DNA of 11,929 bases from UBA3941 sp035647175 (GCA_035647175.1 DASRNX010000174.1:1-11929); one strand, 5' to 3'; positions 1-7,183 are shown, counted from the stretch's first letter. Notes: generated from the letters alone by a model not told the origin. Program-made: numbers and translations.

Positions 1-72
1 AGTATATATAGGTTTTGCTGGATATTACTCCATATTGCGACTGGTTTTACTATATTTTCACAAACAAAGTCA

Positions 73-795
73 TTATAACGGTGATTTCTTTATTTTTCCC
101 GGCGAACGGGGGAATTTTTTAGGCGTTAATGCTACTTTTTCAATTATAATAAGATTGCGGCTTTTATCCGAGAACGGAACATACGCGTCCTTGATGCCGC
201 AGGAATTATTTCCGCCCAATACTTTGATAGCATCTTGGGCCATTATCAGCTCATCCTGTGCGGCAGGTCCTTTATAGGATACGAAAAACCCACCCGGCTT
301 TACAAAAGGCATACAGTATTCCGTTAGGATATTCAAAGGAGCAACCGCCCTTGAGAGGACGATTTCAAATTGCTCCCTGTATTCGGTTTTTCTCGCTAAA
401 TCCTCCGCCCTCGAATGAATAATTTCGATACCCGACAATTTCAATTCGTCCCTTAAGGCGGATAAAAATTCGGTCCTTTTCCTCAATGAGTCCAGAAGAA
501 CCAGTTCGATCTTAGGTTTCATTATCTTAATGGGCACTCCGGGAAAGCCTGCACCGGTCCCCACATCAATTATCCGGTTATGCTCCTTTAGACATATATC
601 CTTCAATAAGGCGATGGAATCTAAGAAATGGTCTATTATAATTTTATTAGGATCAGTTATTGCTGTCAAATTCATTTTCTTATTCCACTCTATTAATAGG
701 GAAATATACCTATCAAACTTTTCAATCTGATCCCCTGTAACGGCTATACCCAGTTTTTCCATGCCCAGTTCCAGCTTGCGTAGATTGTGATCCAT
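73..795 (-). CDS. rsmG: 16S rRNA (guanine-N7) methyltransferase RsmG (GidB)
   Basis: RsmG methylates N7 of a guanine in the 530 loop of 16S rRNA using S-adenosylmethionine. The 240-residue product has the family's usual length. Visible motifs are WNKKMNLTAI at 37-46, the SAM-binding glycine loop DVGTGAGFPG at 77-86, LDSLRKR at 101-107, SRAVAPL at 148-154, KGP at 175-177 and the basic C-terminal tail ending KKSPL. The start is ATG at 795, 5 nt after the mnmG stop; it places the WN motif where the family has it, so the internal Met12 is less likely. The ribosome site is probably the purine-rich end of mnmG. It is the last gene of the leftward block inside the window. A hairpin plus T-run on the opposite strand overlaps its 3' end. 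Identity is read from motifs and neighbours. Confidence 0.97.
   Translation of the reverse strand: MDHNLRKLELGMEKLGIAVTGDQIEKFDRYISLLIEWNKKMNLTAITDPNKIIIDHFLDSIALLKDICLKEHNRIIDVGTGAGFPGVPIKIMKPKIELVLLDSLRKRTEFLSALRDELKLSGIEIIHSRAEDLARKTEYREQFEIVLSRAVAPLNILTEYCMPFVKPGGFFVSYKGPAAQDELIMAQDAIKVLGGNNSCGIKDAYVPFSDKSRNLIIIEKVALTPKKFPRSPGKIKKSPL
96..120 (+). terminator. Candidate intrinsic terminator on the + strand, inside the rsmG 3' end
   Basis: CCCG at 98-101 pairs with CGGG at 107-110 around the loop GCGAA, and six T residues follow at 115-120. Reading on the + strand this looks like a rho-independent terminator for transcription entering from the left. The same bases encode the conserved basic C-terminus of RsmG on the minus strand, so the hairpin may only be a by-product of coding. 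No + strand gene is visible in bases 1-95. Confidence 0.3.
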
Positions 796-800
796 ATCCC

Positions 801-2678
801 TTAATTCTCTCTCCTTCTCTTTTCCAAAAAGACCATTAAGACCGAAATATCCGCTGGGGATACCCCAGAAATTCTACTGGCCTGTCCTATTGACTCTGGC
901 CTTACTAAATTCAATTTTTGTCTTGCCTCAAGCCTGATCCCGGAAATATTAGTATAATCAATACCCACAGGTATTCTTTTAGACTCCAGTCTTTTAAATT
1001 GTTGAGCCTGCCTTAACTGCTTGTCTATATAGCCCTCGTACTTTATAGATACTTCAACCTGCTCTTTGTCCTGCCTTAAGAGCCCCTCAGCCTCGCCACC
1101 CAGGCTCTCTATATCCTTATATGCTATCTCCGGCCTCTTTAATAATTCATAGAGGCTAATACCACTTTTGATAGCCGACGATCCCCTTCCCTCGAGGTAT
1201 TCTAATACTTCCCTCGTAGGGGAAATAATAAGATCCTTAAGTCTGTTAACTTCCCCTTCCACCCTTTCATACTTCCTCATAAACCAATCATAGCGATTCT
1301 CGTCTACCAGGCCCACATCGTAGCCGATCTTGGTCAGCCTCATATCCGCGTTGTCTTGCCTGAGCAATAATCGATACTCGGCTCTTGAGGTCATCATCCT
1401 GTAGGGTTCATCGGTTCCCTTAGTCACTAAATCGTCTACCAATACACCAATATAGCCCTGGGACCTGTCCAATATTACAGGCTCTTTATCTCTAATGTAT
1501 TGGACCGCATTTATACCAGCTATAAGCCCCTGTCCCGCGGCTTCTTCATATCCCGAACTGCCGTTTATCTGTCCGGCAAAAAAAAGTCCTTCTATGGATT
1601 TGCTCTCTAAAGATAGCTTTAGTTCCTTTGAATCTATGCAATCATATTCGATTGCATAAGCCGGCCGCATTATTCTCACATTTTCCAAACCGGGGACAGT
1701 CCTATACATGGCCCTTTGTATATCCATAGGCATACTGGTAGACAACCCCTGAGGATACATTTCATTGGTATGCCTTCCCTCCGGTTCGATAAATATCTGA
1801 TGGCTCTTCTTGTCTGCAAATCTGACCACCTTATCCTCCACAGACGGACAATATCTGGCCCCAATTCCCTCAATTTCACCCGAATACATAGGCGCCCTGT
1901 GAAGGTTGGCTCTGATGATGTCATGGGTCTTTTCGTTAGTATACGTAAGCCAGCATGGAATCTGTTCCCTGGCTAATGTATCGTTCAAAAAGGAAAAGGG
2001 TATTATCACCTCATCCCCCGGCTGAACATGCATCCTGTCATAATTTATGGTTGCCCCGTCTATCCTTGCCGGGGTACCCGTCTTGAATCTCTGCAGGGTA
2101 AAGCCCAAATCCTTTAGGCTATTCGAAAGTGAATTGGCAGGAAAAAAACCACTGGGTCCACTATTTACGCTGTATTCGCCTATTATTATCCTGCTCTTTA
2201 AGTATACTCCCGTCGCCACAACCGCTGATCTGCAAGCAAAATAATCGCCAAGATCGGTTACCACCCCTACTACCCTTCCGCTCTTTACCTTTATCTCGGT
2301 AATCTCCCCCTGTATAACGCTAAGGCCGGGTTGGTTTTCCAAGGTAGCTTTCATGATCCGGTGGTAGTCATTCTTATCGGCCTGAGCCCTGAGGGAATGT
2401 ACAGCCGGTCCCTTACCCGTGTTCAACATCCTTATCTGTATGAAGGAATCGTCTATATTAAGGCCCATCTGCCCCCCCAGTGCATCTACTTCCCGGACGA
2501 GGTGGCCCTTTGATGTGCCTCCAATGGAGGGATTGCAAGCTAACAGGGCAATATTATCCAGGTTAGTCGCAAAGATAGCGGTACTATACCCCATTCTAGA
2601 CGCAGCCAAGGCAGCCTCACATCCCGCATGGCCCCCTCCAATCACTATCACTTCGTATTCCCCGGCAAAGAGCTCCAT
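801..2678 (-). CDS. mnmG: tRNA uridine-5-carboxymethylaminomethyl modification enzyme MnmG (GidA)
   Basis: MnmG is the FAD-dependent partner of MnmE. Together they install the aminomethyl or carboxymethylaminomethyl group on U34 of tRNAs reading two-codon boxes. From ATG 2678 the product is 625 residues, the usual size. Motifs are the N-terminal FAD loop IGGGHAGCEAA (13-23), the family signature CNPSIGG (48-54), GTPARID (201-207), a cysteine in IPCW (242), RYCPSVEDK (276-284) and the C-terminal FAD contact segment GQINGSSGYEEAAGQGL (369-385). An in-frame ATG at 2702 would add eight residues overlapping mnmE. I prefer 2678 because TAGGAG lies about 5 nt upstream, and its TAG is the mnmE stop codon, so the two are translationally coupled. 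Confidence 0.97.
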   Translation of the reverse strand: MELFAGEYEVIVIGGGHAGCEAALAASRMGYSTAIFATNLDNIALLACNPSIGGTSKGHLVREVDALGGQMGLNIDDSFIQIRMLNTGKGPAVHSLRAQADKNDYHRIMKATLENQPGLSVIQGEITEIKVKSGRVVGVVTDLGDYFACRSAVVATGVYLKSRIIIGEYSVNSGPSGFFPANSLSNSLKDLGFTLQRFKTGTPARIDGATINYDRMHVQPGDEVIIPFSFLNDTLAREQIPCWLTYTNEKTHDIIRANLHRAPMYSGEIEGIGARYCPSVEDKVVRFADKKSHQIFIEPEGRHTNEMYPQGLSTSMPMDIQRAMYRTVPGLENVRIMRPAYAIEYDCIDSKELKLSLESKSIEGLFFAGQINGSSGYEEAAGQGLIAGINAVQYIRDKEPVILDRSQGYIGVLVDDLVTKGTDEPYRMMTSRAEYRLLLRQDNADMRLTKIGYDVGLVDENRYDWFMRKYERVEGEVNRLKDLIISPTREVLEYLEGRGSSAIKSGISLYELLKRPEIAYKDIESLGGEAEGLLRQDKEQVEVSIKYEGYIDKQLRQAQQFKRLESKRIPVGIDYTNISGIRLEARQKLNLVRPESIGQASRISGVSPADISVLMVFLEKRRREN

Positions 2679-2686
2679 ACATTCTC

Positions 2687-4069
2687 CTACTTTCCTAAAC
2701 AAAACTCAGAAAATATTCTATGGATCAGATCATCGGCAACTGTTTCACCTGTAATGCTCCCCAATGAGTCCAAAGCACCGCGCAGATCGATAGAAACTAT
2801 ATCCAGAGGGATTTGGGTGTCCAGCCCCTCTATAATGTCTGCCAGGTGGTTATGAGCCCTTATCAAGGCATCTTGATGCCGAAAATTGGTTACCGTAACA
2901 TCATGACCTGATTCTATTTCCCCTTCGAAAAACATTTTATATATCATATCCTCAACTTTGTCAATACCGGTTCCCAAGGTCATGGAAGTGTTGACTATGG
3001 GTATATCGCCGCCCAATTCAACTGCTACGTCTTCCCTGGTCAATAGGGGCTCCTTGTCCATCTTATTTAGTAGGACCAGAGACTTTTTATCCCTTAGATA
3101 CTTCATTATCTGCCTGTCGTCATACCCTAGGGGTGCCGAGGAGTCTAAGACCATTATGACGAGATCCGCATCATCCATGTTCTTTTTAGATCTCTCGATA
3201 CCCATCATCTCTATTTGATCCGGGGTTTCCCTAATTCCCGCGGTATCCACTATCCTTACGGCTATTCCCCTTATGTTTATATAATCCTCTATTACATCCC
3301 TCGTAGTCCCCGGTATATCCGTAACTATGGCGCGGTTTTCCCTGAGTAACGCATTCAATAGGGACGACTTGCCGACATTGGTCCTCCCGACTATAACCGC
3401 CTTAATCCCCTGCCTTATGATTTTACCTTCCTCGGCTGTCTTTAGCAATCCCTCTATCTCTTTGGAGATTTCCGTGGTCTCCTCCCTCATGCGGGAAATC
3501 ATCGGCTCATCGATATCTTCTTCGGGATAATCGATGGTCACCTCCACATGAGCCATCATATTCAGGAGTCTCTCCCTTATATCCCTTATTCTCCCGGAGA
3601 GCCCTCCGCCCATCTGGTCTACGGATACCCTGGCGGATCTTTCCGTCTTGGCCGAAATAAGGTCCATAACCGCCTCCGCCTGTGCTAAATCGATCCTGCC
3701 GTTTAAAAATGCCCTTTTTGTAAATTCCCCCGGCTGAGCTGGTCTGGCCCCGTTTTTAATTACTTCTTCCAAGATCCTCTTAACCGATATAATACCCCCG
3801 TGGCAATGGATTTCTACTACATCCTCGGCGGTGTAGGACCTTGGGGCCTTCATATAGGTAAGAAGGACCTCGTCTATAATCCTATTTTCATTGTCCCTTA
3901 CCTTCCCGTAATGTAAGTATCTATCCCTGAAAGGATAAACCCTATCGCCCGGAAAAACAAATATTTCCCTTGCAATGCCCAAGGATTTTGGGCCGCTGAT
4001 CCTTACTATCCCTATACCGCCCTGACCCGGCGGAGTCGAAATAGCAGCTATGGTCTCTTCAAAAAGCAT
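2687..4069 (-). CDS. mnmE: tRNA modification GTPase MnmE (TrmE/ThdF)
   Basis: MnmE is the potassium-activated GTPase that works with MnmG on tRNA U34; it supplies the one-carbon unit through its tetrahydrofolate-binding N-domain. The 460 residues divide into the folate-binding domain (about 1-120), a helical domain (about 121-216 and 378-460) and an inserted G domain (about 217-377). The G domain shows GRTNVGKSS (228-236), DIPGTTRD (251-258), DTAG (275-278) and NKMD (335-338). The C-terminal FCLGK carries the catalytic cysteine of the family's C-x-G-K motif. The ATG at 4069 is preceded by AAGGATAG. A 215-nt gap separates it from khpB upstream, whereas mnmG follows without a gap, so mnmE-mnmG is the tightest pair in the block. 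Confidence 0.98.
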   Translation of the reverse strand: MLFEETIAAISTPPGQGGIGIVRISGPKSLGIAREIFVFPGDRVYPFRDRYLHYGKVRDNENRIIDEVLLTYMKAPRSYTAEDVVEIHCHGGIISVKRILEEVIKNGARPAQPGEFTKRAFLNGRIDLAQAEAVMDLISAKTERSARVSVDQMGGGLSGRIRDIRERLLNMMAHVEVTIDYPEEDIDEPMISRMREETTEISKEIEGLLKTAEEGKIIRQGIKAVIVGRTNVGKSSLLNALLRENRAIVTDIPGTTRDVIEDYINIRGIAVRIVDTAGIRETPDQIEMMGIERSKKNMDDADLVIMVLDSSAPLGYDDRQIMKYLRDKKSLVLLNKMDKEPLLTREDVAVELGGDIPIVNTSMTLGTGIDKVEDMIYKMFFEGEIESGHDVTVTNFRHQDALIRAHNHLADIIEGLDTQIPLDIVSIDLRGALDSLGSITGETVADDLIHRIFSEFCLGK

Positions 4070-4100
4070 ATCTATCCTTCCCCTTTTTAGGAAACAAAAA

Positions 4101-4130
4101 AGTTTAACCCAGTATAGTTATACTGGGCTA
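4101..4130 (-). terminator. Hairpin with T-run between khpB and mnmE: partial terminator or attenuator
   Basis: CCCAGTATA (4108-4116) and TATACTGGG (4119-4127) are perfect inverted repeats; eight pairs around a 4-nt loop are realistic. On the minus strand, the direction of the genes, the stem is followed by TTAAAC and then six T residues. The T-run is a few bases away and the stem is AT-rich, so termination would be incomplete. The hairpin sits only about 40 nt before mnmE. The gap 4128-4284 otherwise holds AT-rich sequence; TTGTGA-17-TAACAT on the minus strand is a weak promoter possibility for mnmE. Confidence 0.4.
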
Positions 4131-4284
4131 TTTTCTAGCGGATTAAACAATTCAAATGTTACAAAAATGCAATTTATATCACAAAATCGGATGATAAAGC
4201 CTATTCTGCAATGAAAAGCCTTTACGCAACATATATAGTCCTACTAAGTCTCGCGGATAATAATCCTACAACGCAATCTCGGGT

Positions 4285-4902
4285 CTATTTGCAGGTTATT
4301 ACAACCCTTCTGTAGGGCTCGTCCCCCTCGCTGTAGGTCCTTACATAGCCATCATTTTGGAGGGTCGCGTGGATAATTCTTCTCTCGAATGGGTTCATAG
4401 GCTCTAAGGTGATCTTCCGGCGAGTCTTAGAAACTTTGTAGCCCAGCCTTTTGGCCAAACGCCTGAGGGTATCCTCCCTCTTTTGTCTGTAGTTTTCCGT
4501 ATCCAAGGCAATCCTTTTATAATCTTGCCCTTCCTTATTGACTACCAGGCTTGTCAGATATTGAAGAGCATCCAAAGTCTCACCCCTATGGCCGATCAAT
4601 AAGCCCATGTTTCGACCTCTCAGCTCTACGTCAATGACTTCGTTTGTTTCGTTTGTTTCGACTATTGCTTCAACATCCATATAGGTTAAAAGATCCGTGA
4701 CAAAACCCTTCGTCCTGTCGCCCATAGTTTGCTTTATACTTGCGCGTATTTTGGCATCCTTTCCCCCAATAAGCCCAAACAAACCCTTTACCGGTTCTTC
4801 CAATATTTCAATATCCAGGTTATCCCTCTGTACCCCTAATTGTGCAACCGCCATCAAAATAGCTTCATCAATAGTCTTTCCACTACTCTCAACGATTTTC
4901 AT
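4285..4902 (-). CDS. khpB: RNA-binding protein KhpB / Jag (Jag_N-KH-R3H)
   Basis: Known in Firmicutes as Jag, SpoIIIJ-associated protein or KhpB, this binds RNA, often with KhpA, and influences cell elongation and division. The 205 residues show the Jag N-terminal domain (1-52, MKIVESSGKTIDEAI through the GLFGLIGGKDA turn), a KH domain with its GxxG loop as GHRG at 104-107, and an R3H domain with the RxxxH motif at 174-178 (RRIIH). The start ATG overlaps the yidC stop by 4 nt (ATGA), so the two are coupled; jag follows yidC in most Firmicutes. Residues 83-88 are a duplicated Glu-Thr-Asn encoded by a 9-bp tandem repeat at 4639-4660, in the linker between the Jag_N and KH domains. Confidence 0.94.
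   Translation of the reverse strand: MKIVESSGKTIDEAILMAVAQLGVQRDNLDIEILEEPVKGLFGLIGGKDAKIRASIKQTMGDRTKGFVTDLLTYMDVEAIVETNETNEVIDVELRGRNMGLLIGHRGETLDALQYLTSLVVNKEGQDYKRIALDTENYRQKREDTLRRLAKRLGYKVSKTRRKITLEPMNPFERRIIHATLQNDGYVRTYSEGDEPYRRVVITCK
4639..4660. repeat. Short 9-bp tandem repeat inside khpB
   Basis: The unit TTCGTTTGT occurs twice followed by TTCG. It encodes the repeated residues ETN-ETN-E in the linker between the Jag_N and KH domains. Gain or loss of a unit would keep the reading frame, so this could be a site of in-frame length variation. Confidence 0.6.
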
Positions 4903-5888
4903 TTCTCTGCACCTTCCTTGCCTGTTTTTGCTCCAGGTTCTATCCGGTTATAGATCAGTTGTTGTACGATCTGGAATATGTTACTGGTTACCCAATATAT
5001 GCTGAAAGCTGATGTATACATCGAAGTAAACCAAACCGACATAATGGGCATAATAGCCCCCATTCCTTTTGTCTGCTGGTTATCACCGCCTGATGGGCTG
5101 GTCAATTTCATTTGAAGATAGGATGTAATTCCCGCCAATCCCGATAAAACAAATAATCCGTTCCATGCACCAAACCATCCGCCTTCCATAAATGGTATGG
5201 TCCTGCCTATTATATCCCTCAAGGGAGAGTCCGCTATCCATACATTTTTAATCCAAAGAAACCTGAGACTTGATTCGGAAGTTTTAAGAAAATCCAAAGC
5301 CTGGGGTGTACTTATATTTTTAATGGCATCTACAATCGTTGTCATATCGGTTTTCCCCACAACTTCGCCCAATTGTGTAATCAGCCGTTCATTGTTTGGA
5401 TTGCTAAAGAGACTGGTAAGCACATCACCCACATTTTGTTTTATGGCTGCGGAATTCTCTATACCCTTTACAAAATTATCAAGGACAGGGCCGATGGCGC
5501 TATCTTTAAACCTTATAAGATCGACATAAAAACCTTCCAACTGTGCGCTGGATATAGCCCTAAGCGCCGCAAACATCGCAAACATAAGAGGCAGTTGTAA
5601 TAACATGGGGAGACATCCGCCCATGGGATTGACTCCATGCTTCTGATATAGCTCCATAGTCTTCTTGTTCTTTTTATCAGGGTCATTTTTATATTTTTCA
5701 TTTATCTTTTGAATTTCCGGGTTCAATTCGCCCATTTTTTTAGTTGAAGCCTTGGCTTTTAGGTCGAGAGGCAGCAGCGCCAAACGAGTTAGTATAGTAA
5801 AAAGGATCACTGATATGCCAAAATTGCCGACGACGCTGTTTATACCCGTGATTATTGTTTGAAGAAAACCAACCAGGGATTGCCACAT
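4899..5888 (-). CDS. yidC: Membrane protein insertase YidC (OxaA/SpoIIIJ family)
   Basis: YidC inserts and folds membrane proteins alone or with SecYEG. The 329 residues include a first conserved transmembrane helix (about 22-42) with the groove arginine at R35. A basic cytoplasmic hairpin rich in Lys and Glu follows (43-86). Next is the hallmark NPMGGCLPMLLQLPLMFAMF segment (87-106), a long stretch to about 230, and further hydrophobic helices at about 240-260 and 277-312 with a charged tail. I see no lipoprotein signal cysteine at the N-terminus, unlike Bacillus SpoIIIJ. The 111-230 stretch is long for the compact Gram-positive form. ATG 5888 is the only in-frame start after an upstream stop, and it lacks a strong close ribosome site. 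A small ORF ends 1 nt before it, so coupling is likely. Confidence 0.95.
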   Translation of the reverse strand: MWQSLVGFLQTIITGINSVVGNFGISVILFTILTRLALLPLDLKAKASTKKMGELNPEIQKINEKYKNDPDKKNKKTMELYQKHGVNPMGGCLPMLLQLPLMFAMFAALRAISSAQLEGFYVDLIRFKDSAIGPVLDNFVKGIENSAAIKQNVGDVLTSLFSNPNNERLITQLGEVVGKTDMTTIVDAIKNISTPQALDFLKTSESSLRFLWIKNVWIADSPLRDIIGRTIPFMEGGWFGAWNGLFVLSGLAGITSYLQMKLTSPSGGDNQQTKGMGAIMPIMSVWFTSMYTSAFSIYWVTSNIFQIVQQLIYNRIEPGAKTGKEGAEK

Positions 5889-5889
5889 A

Positions 5890-5943
5890 TTATAACACCC
5901 GCCTCTTCACCTGTTTTATGGATTTGTAATCTATTAATTCCAT
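5890..5943 (-). CDS. Candidate 17-residue leader ORF coupled to yidC
   Basis: ATG 5943 opens the reading MELIDYKSIKQVKRRVL, with its TAA stop at 5890-5892, one nucleotide before the yidC ATG. A full GGAGGT (complement of 5954-5959) lies 10 nt upstream, a stronger ribosome site than any before yidC itself. The peptide is basic toward its end. I do not recognise it. It may load ribosomes for yidC by translational coupling, or report ribosome stalling or insertion stress; MifM, a longer arrest peptide, does this for the second yidC of Bacillus. A chance ORF beside a displaced ribosome site is the alternative. Confidence 0.4.
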   Translation of the reverse strand: MELIDYKSIKQVKRRVL

Positions 5944-5989
5944 TCCTATTTTTACCTCCGGAACATATTTGTCCAATAATGAACCTTTA

Positions 5990-6057
5990 AATATCGGAAG
6001 CAATCGCTAAAGCAATTCCAACACACCGTTTATTGAAGTGAGGGGCGCATTTCACCC
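5990..6057 (+). repeat. Partial copy of the element found upstream of dnaA
   Basis: Bases 5993-6026 match 7587-7620 at 27 of 34 positions without gaps, including ATCGGAAG at the start and CAACACAC at the end. All four bases of the central hairpin loop differ, while the flanking stem bases are largely kept (AATCGC with GCAATT, one C-A mismatch). Weaker similarity continues to ATTTCACCC (6049-6057) against ATTTATACCC (7641-7650). The copy fills most of the yidD-yidC gap and lies antisense to those genes. No matching 3' half is visible, because yidD coding sequence begins at 6069. It may be a truncated dispersed repeat or half of a related RNA. Confidence 0.55.
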
Positions 6058-6068
6058 TGCTATAATTA

Positions 6069-6278
6069 TCACACCAGGGGATCATATCCACCGGGATGAA
6101 ATGGGTGACACTTGGATATCCTTTTAATTGCCTTCCACGAACCTCGCAAAACCCCGTATTTTTCCAACGATAATATAGCGTAATGAGAACAGGTGGGATA
6201 AAATCTGCAGCTACCCGGGAGCAACGGCGATATAAACCTTTGATATAATCTAATTCCACCTATCAAAATCTTTTTCAT
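6069..6278 (-). CDS. yidD: Membrane protein insertion efficiency factor YidD
   Basis: YidD is a small membrane-associated protein that assists YidC-dependent insertion and is commonly encoded between rnpA and yidC. The 69-residue product begins with an amphipathic segment, MKKILIGGIRLYQRFISPLL. It then shows the family's near-invariant PGSCRFYPTCSHYA (C24, C30) and the C-terminal SKCHPFHPGGYDP (C57). Length and motif order match the family in full. Its ATG overlaps the rnpA TGA stop by 4 nt. A longer reading in another frame across the same bases lacks these motifs and is not a gene. Confidence 0.96.
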   Translation of the reverse strand: MKKILIGGIRLYQRFISPLLPGSCRFYPTCSHYAILSLEKYGVLRGSWKAIKRISKCHPFHPGGYDPLV

Positions 6279-6628
6279 TTAATCTGTCCGTTATCGATAA
6301 ATAATACTGCCCTTTTCAATAAATTTACCAATTGATTTTCCAATCTTTTAAAGCTTGCTCCCCTTGTCCCAATTCTTACAATAAAGATAAGATCATAACC
6401 TGGCTTAATCACGCTTATTCTATGTCTATATATTTCTTTTAGCCTTCTCTTGATCCTATTTCTTGCTACAGCGTTCCCATATTTCTTGCTAACGGAAAAT
6501 CCCACCCTGGAAACGTCCAGTCCGTTCCTTCTGTATATCAATACCAAACAAGAATTCGCAAGGGATTTCCCTCTCTTATAGGTGTAACTGAACTCTTTTC
6601 GCTTTCTCAGCCGATATTTCTTGTTCAC
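6275..6628 (-). CDS. rnpA: Ribonuclease P protein component RnpA
   Basis: RnpA is the protein subunit that helps the RNase P ribozyme bind and cleave precursor-tRNA 5' leaders. The 117 residues are highly basic. They contain the N-terminal RLRKRKEF (6-13), RVGFSVSKKYGNAVARNRIKR around 41-61 with the diagnostic RNR box at 56-58, and LKEIYR next to it. The start is GTG at 6628 with GAGAGGG about 7 nt upstream; no in-frame ATG exists further up. It lies 152 nt downstream of rpmH. The rpmH-rnpA pairing is nearly universal, and here a hairpin in the gap may lower rnpA output relative to rpmH. Confidence 0.97.
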   Translation of the reverse strand: MNKKYRLRKRKEFSYTYKRGKSLANSCLVLIYRRNGLDVSRVGFSVSKKYGNAVARNRIKRRLKEIYRHRISVIKPGYDLIFIVRIGTRGASFKRLENQLVNLLKRAVLFIDNGQIK

Positions 6629-6760
6629 AAAATACCCTCTCGCTATGAATTATTTTCTCAGTATTTGTCCCAAGACAGACAAATAGGTTACACCAAGTCC
6701 CAAGAGAAAAATCGCATCGGGCCACTAAGGATTATCCCAAGATTTCCAATAAGGCAGAAG

Positions 6761-6781
6761 AAGCCACCGCGGAAGTGGCCT
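6761..6781 (-). terminator. Hairpin after rpmH: possible attenuator between rpmH and rnpA
   Basis: GCCAC and GTGGC (6763-6767 with 6775-6779) form a GC-rich stem around a 7-nt loop, extendable by two weaker pairs. On the minus strand it starts about 2 nt after the rpmH stop and is followed by TTCTTCTGCCTT, pyrimidine-rich but not a clean T-run. It could stop part of the transcripts or protect the rpmH 3' end. The rest of the gap (6629-6760) shows one weaker inverted repeat, ATTTGTC 6663-6669 with GACAAAT 6678-6684. Confidence 0.35.
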
Positions 6782-6915
6782 TAAGCTGATAATCTCTTTC
6801 TACCTTTAAGTCTCCTTCTTCTAAGCACCGCCCTGCCATTTTTGGTGCTCATTCTCTTCCTAAAACCATGTTCCTTTTTCCTCTGTCTATTCTTAGGTTG
6901 ATATGTTCTCTTCAT
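6781..6915 (-). CDS. rpmH: Large ribosomal subunit protein bL34
   Basis: This is a 44-residue, extremely basic protein of the 50S subunit. It starts MKRTYQPKNRQRKKEHGFRK and continues with MSTKNGRAVL and RRRRLKGRKRLSA, a full-length match to bL34. The ATG at 6915 has AAGGGGGG about 8 nt upstream; longer in-frame starts up to 6996 run through the structured leader and are rejected. It is the first gene of the leftward block and has a strong promoter of its own. In Firmicutes this gene next to oriC and dnaA is one of the most stable landmarks of the chromosome. Confidence 0.98.
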   Translation of the reverse strand: MKRTYQPKNRQRKKEHGFRKRMSTKNGRAVLRRRRLKGRKRLSA

Positions 6916-7125
6916 TCCGGTATCCCCCCTTTTATATGCTTTTGCCAAGGAGTACAGATCTAATTCCATGGGGCAAAAGGCATTTCCATGATTCATATGC
7001 TATGAAAAGTACATTTTTTTGACTAGTCTTCTTCTTAACATATGGAGCCATCCATCAAATAGGCCCGAATCAATTTTGTAACAATATCCAAAATCTTTCC
7101 TATTTGGCCGATGTCGGCACTTTAC
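6916..7125 (-). promoter_or_regulatory. Long, foldable 5' leader of rpmH
   Basis: Between the predicted transcription start near 7125 and the rpmH ATG lie about 210 nt with two clear foldings. The first is nested: CCTATTTG 7099-7106 pairs with CAAATAGG 7056-7063, enclosing CAAAAT 7089-7094 with ATTTTG 7073-7078. The second pairs GGCAAAAG 6972-6979 with CTTTTGCC 6939-6946, just before the ribosome site. A GCCG-ACAT-CGGC hairpin lies near the 5' end. I do not know an established leader family for bL34 that this matches. Autogenous control by L34 or growth-rate control is inference only. Confidence 0.4.
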
Positions 7126-7131
7126 TATAGT

Positions 7132-7161
7132 ATTATAAGCGAATAGCCCTTTTGCTGTCAA
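7132..7161 (-). promoter_or_regulatory. Strong sigma-A-type promoter of the rpmH block
   Basis: On the minus strand, TTGACA (7156-7161) and TATAAT (7132-7137) are both perfect consensus hexamers separated by 18 bp. Transcription would start near 7125 and run through rpmH, rnpA and probably the whole leftward block. The nearest DnaA box (7184-7192) lies about 22 bp upstream of the -35, so initiator binding at oriC could influence this promoter. Confidence 0.8.
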
Positions 7162-7183
7162 GAAAATCAACAAATTCAATTGA

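Noticed and set aside
4188..4250. Possible third, diverged element copy starting AATCGGATGATAAAGC
   Set aside because: Only the first 7 bases and scattered GCAA matches agree; too weak to support.
6154..6160. CCGTATT within yidD as the missing 3' end of the partial element copy
   Set aside because: It encodes the conserved KYG of YidD and only loosely pairs with AATATCGG; its spacing to the copy is likely chance.
5987..6259. 90-codon minus-strand ORF overlapping yidD
   Set aside because: It is a shifted frame of yidD; the invariant YidD cysteine motifs are in the 6069-6278 frame.
6916..6996. N-terminal extension of rpmH starting at 6996
   Set aside because: Full-length bL34 starts at 6915 with its own ribosome site; the extra residues are encoded by the structured leader.
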